Shown: piece by piece, positions 1 through 10,049 of the stretch
Layout: every line of letters starts with the position of its first letter
Numbering within the stretch: the stretch's first letter is position 1
Assembly (NCBI GenBank): GCA_019095985.1
Contig: CM032669.1
Span: 4,005,023-4,069,022, forward strand
Direction of reading: 5' to 3'
Length of the DNA stretch: 64,000 nt
Origin: Streblospio benedicti
Taxonomy: Eukaryota > Annelida > Polychaeta > Spionida > Spionidae
Notes under the pieces: generated by a model
Databases searched by the model: none
Seen by the model: only the letters and a program-made list of their open reading frames with translations
Told to the model about the DNA's origin: nothing
Position numbers and translations under genes: made by a program

Positions 1-560
1 GCGGGGCCGGGCCGGCGAGCGGTCGGCGAGGACTGGGAGTGGCGCCCGTCGAGATGGTCGGCAGAGCCACAGTCCTCGTCGGCCGTGTGAGTGATTGTGA
101 CTGGACAGAGGACAGTTTATAGTTTGTGATTCGTGTGGATAGATAATGATGTACTTAGTGTTTGGAATTTGGATAAGTGATTTTTATTGATGTGGATTAT
201 ATATGGGCAGTAATGTGTTGGTAGTGTTATGTACGACATGTAGATATAGTGTATGTATTTCACTAGCTGTTTAATAGATTCTAGAGCGTAGATTTATAAG
301 ACAGGCGTATAAGCTTCAACTGTAGACATTTAGATGTATATATAGACTAAGTATTTAATATGTACATTTGAAAGCGTGTAGAACGATTAGTTGTAATGCG
401 CACAATTTTGTAATAGGTGTGTGCATGTGAGAAATTCTATTTGTTTATGAGTAACTTTGTAATATATATATATATATGTGTGTGTAACAAATTTTGGCAG
501 ATGATGATTAAGATTTATAGTATTGTGTTTTTGTACGTCAGGTCCTGTGTGTTTTATTTT
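1..560. other. GC-rich window edge, then AT-rich DNA without a gene
   Basis: The first ~110 bases are GC-rich and then the sequence becomes AT-rich, with a short TA/TG dinucleotide tract near 461-485. No open frame here resembles a known protein. Because an env remnant of a minus-strand LTR element begins at about 580, the 3' LTR of that element might lie here or beyond the window edge, but I cannot delimit one: no second LTR copy is available for comparison. Confidence 0.4.
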
Positions 561-579
561 GTATTCTTGTATATTGAAG

Positions 580-2790
580 AATAAACTATATGTCGGTAGC
601 TGTTACATCTTCGTTTCTTATGTTGCTATAGTAGTTTTGGTCATGTCTCCTCATGAGCAAGCATACATAGTTTACATTGTCTCCGATGCATTTGAGGGTC
701 GCGGCATTCTTTATGGAGACATGAAATGTGTTGGGCATGGGGATGATGATCGAATCTGTACCTAGCTGTAGGGTGAGGTTATTTTGCCATTCGAGAGTAA
801 TTTTTGGCCAGCAGGAACGTGCAGATATCGTGTAACCTGTGAATCTCGGGAGGTCGGCAATTTTCATACGTGAATCCACTGGTATGTCCCTTAGGAATAG
901 GATGCATTGGTAATCGGCCGAGAAGATTTTGTAGTACAGTACGGCTGATTGATTTAGCAGTCTGTGGTCTTGAAGTTGGGGTGAAGTCGACCAGGGGGAA
1001 CAGGAATGTACTGAGGGCGTTCATTTCGCGCGCTAGTTGAAGGTTGACAGGGTATTCAGCTATAATTTCGCTAGTTTGTGAGGAATCACAGCCTTCGATG
1101 CGGGGCCCGATGATAACGTTGTCTACTACAATATAACAGTAACATTCGAGCGTTACTATTGCGTGGGTTGTTAGGGCCGTAGCCAGGATTGCAAAACAGA
1201 GGAGGCAATATATTGGGCGAGGGTGCAGACAAGCACCGTAGGCTAGGGGGGTTCGAGGGCATGGCCTCCCCTCCCCTCCCAAGAAAAGCTTTGAATTTAG
1301 ACCCTTTTTGAAAGTGATCTCCAAAAATAGAGGAGGCAGTTGCCTCCCCTGCCTCATATGTAGCTACGGCCCTGGTTGTGATTTGCATTTGGGTTTGATC
1401 TTTTTCAGCGCATTTGATGATGATTGATTGATTAAAGCTGTGCAGGAGGTATTCATGTGGCCCGACACGTGTTGCGGTTTGCAGGGAATCTTGAACATAT
1501 ACCCGGAAGTTGCATTTTTCGATGTTGTCTATGTTGGCAAAGATGTTGTATTCACATCCACCTCTGCTGCGGTGATGGAGGGCTTCGGGTAGATGACACA
1601 CGTGAGCGTTTTGGCGACATGCCAGGACCTCGTGTTGTGATGCAAACCTGTAGTAGTTATTGTCTGATGAAATCAGAAAATATTCGTGTTCCAGCTGTAA
1701 TCTGGTGAACGGGGTTTGATTTGACGTGGGCCCATGGATAGGGAGGGGTTGAGCCATCATGTGATACAGGTTGAAAATGAGCAGAGTCGACAAGATGATG
1801 GGAACTGGAATTGAGACGACAAGGGTGCCGTCGAGTATGTCCTACAGCTGTGGAGGTTTTGTAGTAGTACTGCTTGAGATGGTTGTAGGGTAGTGGTTGG
1901 TAGTTGTATCGTCAGATTTTGAATGATTGCTAAGCCTTTGCTCAGTGATTTTGGCAACACGAGGCTTGGAGGTAGATGGTTTTTGGCAAGCGCTTTGAGG
2001 CTGGTGGTGAAATCCGTAAGTACGTCGTGAAATTGTAAGATGTGTTCTGTACGTTGTTGGAGCCTGTTTAGAACTGCGAGGAGCTCCAGCAGGTAGTTGA
2101 GTTCACGAAGGGAGGCAAATGAGACGAAATCATTGATTTGGTCATTGAGCTTGTCCATGTTGTTGATTGTGGCTAGCAGTGTTTCATCTTGGTGATGTAC
2201 CAGCTTGACCAGGCCGTTGGTGTGGTGAGTCGTGGCGTTATACGTGTCTTGGAATGCTTTGTAGAGGTTGTCGCAGTTGGCGTCGAGGGATTGGGCATTA
2301 GTTGACATTGTTTTGAGCCGTGCTTTGAGTTTTCTGACATCTGAGTGCTTGGCTGTGCCGAACACGGTCGAGAATATGCCGCGTAAGGGAAGCCATGAGC
2401 GTTTTTGTGGGCCATCTACAAAGAGGAATTGTTGGAGCAGGTCGTCGTGAATTTTCATGTGTCGATAAGTCTGTTGTTTTAGTTGTTTGAGTTGCTTCAG
2501 TTCGAGTTTGGTAATGTTTTTGATGTAGAGGCACAGGTATTGTCCCGTGCCTTCTAGGTTTCATTCTATTGCGATGTTTTCGTCGCTGTAGATTTTGCAT
2601 GCCATGACGTTCAGGGGGGGTATTTTGATCATGAAGTGAAGATCGAAGTGTCCATCTGCGTGTATTATTGCATGTGGTTCATGTGTGAAGAGGAGTCCGA
2701 CCGCTGCCTTGTATGTGATATGCGGGGGTGTGGCTCCTACAGTTTGGGATAGTGTCCAGACAAGTATTATGAGCCGCATATTTTGCGTTT
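580..2790 (-). pseudogene. Envelope-like gene remnant of the Gypsy fossil
   Basis: Several minus-strand frames between about 2,790 and 580 have the character of a class I-like fusion protein: a hydrophobic signal-like start near 2,780, a dibasic furin-type site followed by a glycine-containing, fusion-peptide-like stretch near 2,390, and a long heptad-rich helical region (about 2,330-1,950). Baculovirus F-like and errantivirus envelopes share this plan. The family link is inferred from architecture only, since no sequence search was possible. The gene is broken in several places and carries a 201-bp MITE. The matching part of the plus-strand copy lies at about 32.39-33.42 kb. Confidence 0.6.
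1173..1373. mobile_element. 201-bp MITE with AGGGCCGTAGC termini
   Basis: The element begins AGGGCCGTAGCCA and ends TAGCTACGGCCCT, an 11-bp perfect terminal inverted repeat (AGGGCCGTAGC). It is flanked by GGTTGTT on the left and GGTTGTG on the right, which look like a 7-bp target-site duplication with one mismatch. The env remnant resumes on both sides, so this is a clean insertion. It has no coding capacity. Superfamily is uncertain; hAT-like is possible from the duplication length. Confidence 0.75.
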
Positions 2791-3509
2791 TAGGCTGTAA
2801 TCGGCGGTTATTTGCCAACGCAGGTCCCATGAGTGCGGTCAAGACGGTGTGAAGTGTCGAGTGATGAGGCTGGGTGGGTTGCTGCACTGTGGATGCGCGT
2901 CAAAGTTGGTCCTACGGGAGCGCGGATGCAATGTGACGAGTGATGAGGCAGGCTGGGTTTTAAGCATGGTGATGGCGCATGAGACCAAGGTAGACTATGG
3001 GTGAACGATGGGGAGTTCTCGTGTTTGTTTATAATTAGTGGTTTGTTGTTTACAAGATGTCGGCTTGGTGCGTGGATTGATGTTGGAGGCCTTGACGTCG
3101 TGACATTTTTCAGGAGGGGGGAAGCGGATGCGCCCTTGTGACCAGGACATAGCGGTGGCTCGTCCACGTGGTCACCATGGCGTATGGGATAGATGCTGGC
3201 GTGGAGTGTGCTTGCACGGGGCTGCTGGCCAGTCGCAGCGTACATGCAGGTCCCTAATCCTGGTTGATGGTGGCTGTGATGATGTGACGCCAATAGTTCA
3301 CATCGCCACCGCGGGCATACGGTTAGAAATGGGATCATCGCTGCGGCACGCCCCTTGTCAGTATCTGTCTGGGCCGTCATCGGCAGGTGACGAAGGTTGC
3401 GGTTGACAGGGTTAACGTGAAGCACTGCTATTAAAGGGGTGAACTTATGCTGATGTCACTAACGTAGGCTAGGAGTAGGGTAGGGTAGTGAGGTGTGATT
3501 AAGTTGATT

Positions 3510-5690
3510 TTCCATTGAAGTGGGAGGGACGAACGATGTGCGTGATGCATACTGGGTTTTTCAGCGGTTTGTCAGTTGTGATGTCGTGTAGGTAGACTTG
3601 GTGTGGAGTGCGTCTGACGACTTTGTATGGCCCGTGATTGATTGATTGCAGTTTTTTGTTGCTGTGCGGGTCATCGAGTGCTGGCCGGCACCAAGATGAG
3701 CATATCAAGTTTCCTCAAACTTTGCAACAACAGCAGCTGGTAAAGCAATCATTTTATGAAATTGCTGGAATGCCTAACGTGTTAGGAGCTATAGACAGTA
3801 CACTGATAAACATTCTTTCACCACCAGAAAATGAAAATGCCTATTTCTCGAGGAAATGAAACCATAGTTTAAACATATTATTCTTCTTTGGCGTCTTGTT
3901 GCGGTTGTGTTGGTCCAACATTGTCAGGTTGTGCTGATTGATTGCGGCTATGGCCTGTTGTTCGGCGTATTTGATGTCGGCAGCATGTTGATGAAGAGGT
4001 TTGTATGTAGGGGGTGACATGTCCATTATTTGATGTAGGTTTTTGCCATAGATTATTTCGTGTGGCGAGAATCCAGTGGCGCGTGACTGTGTTGTTCATT
4101 TTAAAAATCACGATGGGTAACATGTTGTCCCATGTGCGGGGACTTGTTTGGCAAACACAGTGCAGAATATTAGTAATAACTTTATTTTGCCTTTCTGATC
4201 GTCCGTTGGACCAGGGCAAGAAGGGGCTGCTGTACTTGAGGTCCATTCCCATTACATGGGGCATGCCATGGATGGCAAGGACGTTTTTGATGAACCCTTT
4301 TGCGAATTCTGCTGCTGAGGTGGTTTTTGTTGGCCAAGCACAAATCATTCGGCTGGTATGACACACAACCATAGCAATGTATAGGTTTTTGTTAGCCGTC
4401 ATGGCGAATTTCCAGATATGGTCCGCTCCCACCTTGTAAACCGGGGCCAGGGGTGATAACACAGGGTGTCCTGGTACGTGCTGGAGCGGCAGGGAGTTTT
4501 TTGCTTTATTACAGGTGATGCAGTTAGCGATGTATCTTTTGGCCATGGCTCCCATGAAGCGCCATATATAAGAACGCTTGATAAGGTCCAAAGTTTTGTC
4601 GAAGCCGACATGTGAGTCGTGAACTGCCTTGATGACTCTGCTGCATTGTAGTGGGCACAATTAGACGAAGGTGTGGTGATGCTTTAGAGTTTCTGTTGTC
4701 GGGTGAGATGTTATAAAGGAGCTCGGTTGTGCCCAGAAGGCAGTGGGAATTTGCTTTTCCGTAGACATGGCGGCGTCTTTTGGAAGTTGGTGGTACTATG
4801 CGGTGCTTGAGGTAGGCTGTGAGGTCCTGGCAATATTCATCATGTTGTTGTGCTACCAGAAAGTCCTGTGGTGATAGACCATGAGGAAAGGTTTTTTTTC
4901 GCTGTGGCGTTTCGTGTTGAGGGTGTGCGTCGTCTTGAAATGTGACTCATTTTTTGAATTTTGGTGATTGAGTATAGTAGTGTAGGTATCGGTCAATTGT
5001 TGATTTTGGCCTGGTGGGTCACTTGTTGGCTGCGGTACTGGATCGGCTTGTTCGGTGATGTCTTGTTGTTTGTGCGCTTTTTTGCTTTTTTGATGCCGAT
5101 CTAGTGATGGCAGAGATATTGGCGGAATGCAGGGGGAACATGTCTAGCTTGTTGTCCACTGGCGTGTGCGTGATATTGTAGGTGCGGCGACTGAGCCCGT
5201 CTGCCAGGACGTTTTTGGAGCCTTTGATGTGATGCATTTCGTAGTCATATCCGTTGATGAAGAGTACCCACCTTGCTAGTTTGGGTGTGAGCCTTTTTTC
5301 ATTGGCAAGGATTTTGGTGAGGCTGTTGTTATCCACATAAAGTGTGAATTTGTTGTAGCTGAGGTACTAGTCGAACTGAGCGAGGGAGTAGCACACTGCC
5401 AGGATTTCGAGTTCTAGAATATCTCTTTTACGTTCTGGTTCTGTGAGTGATCGTCCGCAATATGCGATTAGCACGAGGTTTCCTGCGTTGTCTTGTTGCA
5501 TAAGTGCTCCGCTGATGGCTGAGAAGCTTGCGTCTGTAAAGAGATAGAAACGTTTGGTGTGGTCTGCATAGTGAAGCAGTGGTCTGGATGCTAGTGTACG
5601 TTTAAGCGCTTCAAAGCTCTCGGTGCAAGTTGAGGTCCAGTCCCATTTAACGCCTTTTTTGAGTAGGTTGAGGAGGGGGGTCACTTTGTC
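3510..5690 (-). pseudogene. RNase H and integrase remnants, left duplicate
   Basis: The RNase H part (about 5,690-5,040) has the Ty3/Gypsy pattern with the TDASFSAISG active-site region and the DNNSL motif. The integrase part (about 4,900-3,510) has an HHCC zinc-binding module (CITC motif near 4,510) followed by a DDE-type core and a C-terminal tail. Copy number two of the same block lies at 5,694-8,429. It is broken, and the C-terminal integrase part contains a foreign PIF/Harbinger fragment. Assignment rests on motifs known from Ty3/Gypsy pol. Confidence 0.8.
3697..3890 (+). mobile_element. PIF/Harbinger transposase fragment (left copy)
   Basis: On the plus strand, opposite to the host retroelement, about 60 codons resemble the core of the Harbinger (HARBI1-like) DDE transposase. 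The order is IKFPQ, a glutamine-rich helix, GMPNVLGAIDSTLI, a proline-containing loop (SPPENENAYFSRK) and then HSLN after a stop. In the family the aspartate of GAIDxTxI is the first catalytic D, followed by the P-x-E-N and YxxRK-x-hSxN motifs. The plus-strand Gypsy copy lacks this piece at the matching position (about 29.7 kb), so it is an insertion. No terminal inverted repeats or target duplication are evident. It is too short to be active. Confidence 0.7.
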
Positions 5691-5693
5691 TCC

Positions 5694-8429
5694 AGGCAGG
5701 CTGGGTTTTAAGCATGGTGATGGCGCATGAGACCGAGGTAGACTACGGTTGAACCATGGGGAGTTCTGTGTTTGTTTATAATTAGTGGTTTGTTGTTTAC
5801 AAGATGTCGGCTTGGTGCGTGGATTGATGTTGAAGGCCTTGACGCCGTGACATTTTTGAGGGGGGGAATGCGGATGCACCTTTTGACTAGGACATAGTGG
5901 TGGCTCGCCCACGTGGTCGCCGGCGTGTATGGGAAAGATGCTGGCGTGGAGTGCTTGCATGGGGCTGCCGGCTAGCGGCAGCATGCAGGTCCCTAATCCT
6001 GGCTGTTGATGGCAACTGTGATGATGTGACGCCCTTGGTTCACACGCCACCGCTGGCATACGGTGAGAAATGGGATCATCGCTGCGCACGCCCTTGTCAG
6101 TGTCTGTCTGGGCACGGGCTGCATCGGCAGGTCGGACGAAGGTTTGCGGTTGACAGGGTTAACGTGAAGCACTGCTATTAAAGGGGTGAATTTATGCTGA
6201 TGTCACTAACGTAGGCTAGAGTAGGGTAGGGTAGTGAGGGTGATTAAGTTGATTTTCCATAGAAGTGGGAGGGACGAACGATGATGCGTGATGCATACTG
6301 GGTTTTTCAGCGGTTTGTCAGTTGTGATGTCGGTAGGTAGACTTGGTGTGGAGTGCGCCTGACAACTTTGTATGGCCCGTGATTGATTGATTGTAGTTTT
6401 TTGTTGCTGTGCTGGGTCATCGAAAGTGCTCTTCGGCACCAAGATGAGCATATTGGTGCTCAAACTTTGCAACAACAGCAGCTGGTAAAGCAATCATTTT
6501 GTGAAATTGATGGAATGCCGGCCTGTTAGAGCTATAGACAGTACACTGATAAACATTCTTTTCACCACCAGTGAAAATGAAAATGTTTGTTTGTCGAGGA
6601 AATGAAACCATATAGTTTAAAACATATTATTCTTCTTTACGCCTTTTTGCGGTTGTGTTGGTCCAACATTGTCAGGTTGTGCTGATTGATTTTGGCTATG
6701 GCCCGTTGTCGGCGTATTTGATGTCGGCAGCATGTTGATGAAGAGGTTCACAATGGGGGGTGACATGTCCATTCCCATGTGCCATAGATTGTTTCGTGTG
6801 GCGAATCCAGTGGCTAAACTGTGTGTTGTTCATTTTAAAATCATTTTGCCATGTTGTCCCATGTGCGGGGACTTGTTTGGCAAACACAGTGCAGAATATT
6901 AGTAATAACTTTATTTTCCTTTTTCTGATCGTCCGATGGACCAGGGCAAGAAGGGGCTGCTGTACTTGAGGTCCATTCCCATTACATGGGGCATGCCATG
7001 GATGGCAAGGACGTTTTTGATGAACCCTTTTGCGAATTCTGCTGCTGAGGTGGTTTTTGTTGGCCAAGCACAAACCATTCTACTGGTATGACACACAACC
7101 ATAGCAATGTATAGGTTTTTTGTTAGCTGTCATGGCGAATTTCCAGATATGGTTGGCTCCACCTTGTAAACCGGGCCAGGGTGGTGACAACATGGGGTGT
7201 CCTGGCACGTGCTGGAGCGGCAGGGACTTTTTGGCTTTATTACAGGTGATGCAGTTAGCGATGTATCTTTTGACCATGGTTCCCATGAAGCGCCGCCATA
7301 TATAAGAACGCTTGATAAGGTCCAAAGTTTTGTCGAAACCAAAGTGTGAGTCGTGAAATGCACTGCCTTGATGACTGTCTGTTGCATTGTAGTGGGCACA
7401 ATTAGACGAAGGTGTGGTGATGCTTTTGAGTTTCTGTTGTCAGGTGAGATGTTATAAAGGAGCTCAGGTGTGCCCAGAAGGCAATGGGAATTTGCTTTTC
7501 CGTAGACATGGCGGCGTCTTTTTGGAAGTTGGTGGTACTGCGGTGCGGTGCTTGAGGTAGGCTGTGAGGTCCTGGCAATATTCATCATGTTGTTGTGCTA
7601 CCAGAAAGTCCTGTGGTGATAGACCATGAGGAAAGGTTTTTTTCGATGTGGTGTTTCGTGTTGAGGGTGAGAGTCGTCTTGAAATGTGACTCATTTTGGG
7701 AATTTTGGTGATTGAGTTATAGTAGTGGTGTGGGTCAATTGTTGATTTTGGCCTGGTGGGTCACTTGTTGGTGGTGGTACTGGATTGGCTTGTTCAGCGA
7801 TGTCTTGTTGTTTGTGAGCTTTTTTGCATTTTTTGATGCCGATCTAGTGATGGCAGAGATGTCGGCAGGGTGCAGGGGGGAACATGTTCAGCTTGTTGTC
7901 CACTGGCGTGTGCGTGATATTGAAGGTGCGGCGAGAGCCATCTGCCAGGACATTTTTGGAGCCTTTGATGTGATGTATTTTGTAGTCATATCCGCTGATG
8001 AAGAGTACCCACCTTGCCAATTTGGTTGTGAGCCTTTTTTCATTTGCAAGGATTTTGGTGAGGCTGTTGTTATCCACAAAAAGTGTGAATTTGTTGTAAC
8101 TGAGGTAGTAATCGAACTGAGCAAGGGAGTAGCACACTGCCAGGATTTCGAGTTCTAGAATATCTCTTTTACGTTCTGGTTCTGTGAGTGATCCTCCGCA
8201 ATATGCGATTGGCACGCGGTTTCCTGCGTTGTCTCATTGCATAAGGGCTCTACTGATGGCTGAGAAACTTGCGTCTGAGATAGAAACGTTTGGTGTGGTC
8301 TGCATAGTGAAGCAGTGGCCTGGATGCGAGTGTACGTTTAAGCGCTTCGAAGCTTTCGGTGCAAGCTGAGGTCCAGTCCCATTTAACGCCTTTTTTGAGT
8401 AGATTGAGGAGGGGGGTCACTTTGTCTCC
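5694..8429. repeat. 2.74-kb tandem duplication, right copy
   Basis: This is the right-hand partner of 2,946-5,693. Its right edge merges without interruption into the reverse transcriptase region, so this copy keeps the original pol continuity and the left copy is joined through its spacer. It also contains the Harbinger fragment, which shows that fragment was inserted before the duplication. Confidence 0.85.
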
Positions 8430-10000
8430 CTTTTTTGGTATGTAGTTTGAAAAATAGCCGCAAATCCCAAGAAAACTTTTTAGTTCCCTGGGTTTGGAGG
8501 GAGTTGGGAATGTGGTGATTGCGTCCGTGTGTGCTTTTGAGGGTTTGATTCCATCGGACGTGATTGTGTGCCCCAAGTAGTAGCATGAGGTTGCGCCGAA
8601 AGTGCATTTGGAGGTGGCTAGCTTTAGGCCTGATTTTTTCAATGGACATGAGGACGTTATGGAGATCTGCAAGGTGTTGCTCTTTGTTGGGCAAAAATAC
8701 GAGGATGTCGTCGAGGTACGCCGTTGCACATATGCCGATGTGATCTCGGAGGACTGTGGCCATCACTTTGGTGAAATGGGCGGGTGCTGAGCAGAGGCCC
8801 TGTGGACATTTTGTGAAGACGTATCCTTTGTTTTCGAAATGGAATCCTGCAGAGCGGTTGGCTGTCTTTATGGAGGGGTATCTGAAAATAACCCTGTTTG
8901 AGATCCAGCGTACTGAAGATGGTTGCTTTTCGTTTGGGGATGGTGTCTATGATGGCTTGAACACTTGGGATGCTCCATTTGCCCCAAACGCAATTGGCGT
9001 TTAATCCGCGAAGATCAATTATCGGGCGGATCTCGTACATGTCGTTAGGTGACTGCAGGTGTTTTCTACTCTTTTTAACCCCTTTGCGAACAGGTACGAG
9101 GGGCTTACCCATTTGATGTGGGAAGACACTTCAATTATACCTTGGTTGAGCATTTCTTTGATTTTCTCCACCATGCGTTTGCGCACTTCCGGGTGGTAGT
9201 GATATTGAGAGAAGTGTTTGGGCTCAGCGTCAGGTTTCAGTGTGATTTTGAGGGGTGAGTGTTTGCATTCACCAAGTTTACCATCTTTACCCATGAAGGC
9301 GGACGTGTGCTGGCGTAGTACGTCTAGAATTTGCTGTTGATAGTGGGGGTCATTGGAAAGATTGTCCAGCTTGAAGGTCTGGTCTGGGCCCGTGTCAGGT
9401 GGTGGGGCGTCCATGATGTCCTCTTCTTCCATTGGTGTGAAGGTGGTGATGAATGACCCCTGGGGAATGTTGACTGGTTGTTTGGTGGTATTACATATAA
9501 TTATAGGGACTTGTAAAGCTTGTGTGGTGGATGCCGTGGAGATGACGTGGATGCCGTCTTTAATGGTGTTGGGTTGGACTGTGCCGTGGAGGCCTGATTG
9601 CAGGATGGTGTTGCGTGATGGGAGTTGCCCAGCGACGATGGCGGCGGACTGAGGTGCTAATTGGAGGTTTTCATTTGTGAAAATGTCGCACACAGGGAAT
9701 GCCAAGGATGAAGTTGAAGTTGGTTGTTTTGAACACATAGAATAATGATGTAACCAGAACGTCGGCCAGGTAAAATGATAATGGTGTTTTGCCCATTGTT
9801 GTGAGCGTGGATGCCGAGGCAGTTGTGAACGAGCGGGATGATGGTAGCAGGGTGGTGATCTCTAGGTAGAGTTTGCTGAGGGATGCGAGGCTCATGCAGT
9901 TGATGGAGCTGCCTGTGTCGAGGAGGGCAGTTGTTTCTTTTAACGAGGGTGTCTTGATACGTACCAGGTTGCTATTGCATATTGTTGTGGAGACTATTTT
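6240..10000 (-). pseudogene. Pol remnant: protease, RT, RNase H, integrase
   Basis: Right to left on the minus strand: an aspartic protease core with the LLDTGSS motif (near 9,905-9,930), a reverse transcriptase with the YLDDIL catalytic motif (near 8,700), RNase H (about 8,430-7,850) and an HHCC/DDE integrase (about 7,640-6,240). These define a Ty3/Gypsy pol. The region is broken in many places. The integrase tail again carries the Harbinger fragment. The upstream neighbour is gag; downstream is the duplicated RNase H-integrase block. Confidence 0.85.
6447..6640 (+). mobile_element. PIF/Harbinger transposase fragment (right copy)
   Basis: This is the second copy of the transposase piece at 3,697-3,890, created by the tandem duplication. 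It keeps the GQ-rich start, an AIDSTLINIL-type core in nucleotide form and the end that pairs with HSLN, but its frame is more degraded than the left copy. It has no visible terminal repeats. Confidence 0.6.
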
Positions 10001-10049
10001 GTCAGAGGTGTCTGTAGCGTAGGAGAGGGGCAGTATTGATCCTGGTACG

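Larger units (their letters stand above)
2946..5693. repeat. 2.74-kb tandem duplication, left copy
   Basis: The segment from AGGCAGGCTGGG at 2,946 to TTGTCTCC at 5,693 repeats immediately to its right at 5,694-8,429. On the minus strand each copy runs from RNase H through integrase to the pol-env spacer. The junction joins spacer sequence directly to the middle of the RNase H region, which makes it a head-to-tail duplication inside the Gypsy fossil. By eye the copies are around 90-95% alike, with many small differences. Confidence 0.85.

Noticed and set aside
1-60. Primer-binding-like TGGCGCCCGTCGAG near 40-54 as the start of another LTR element
   Set aside because: No LTR end (CA) with proper spacing precedes it, and no gag follows; the match is short and in a GC-rich patch.
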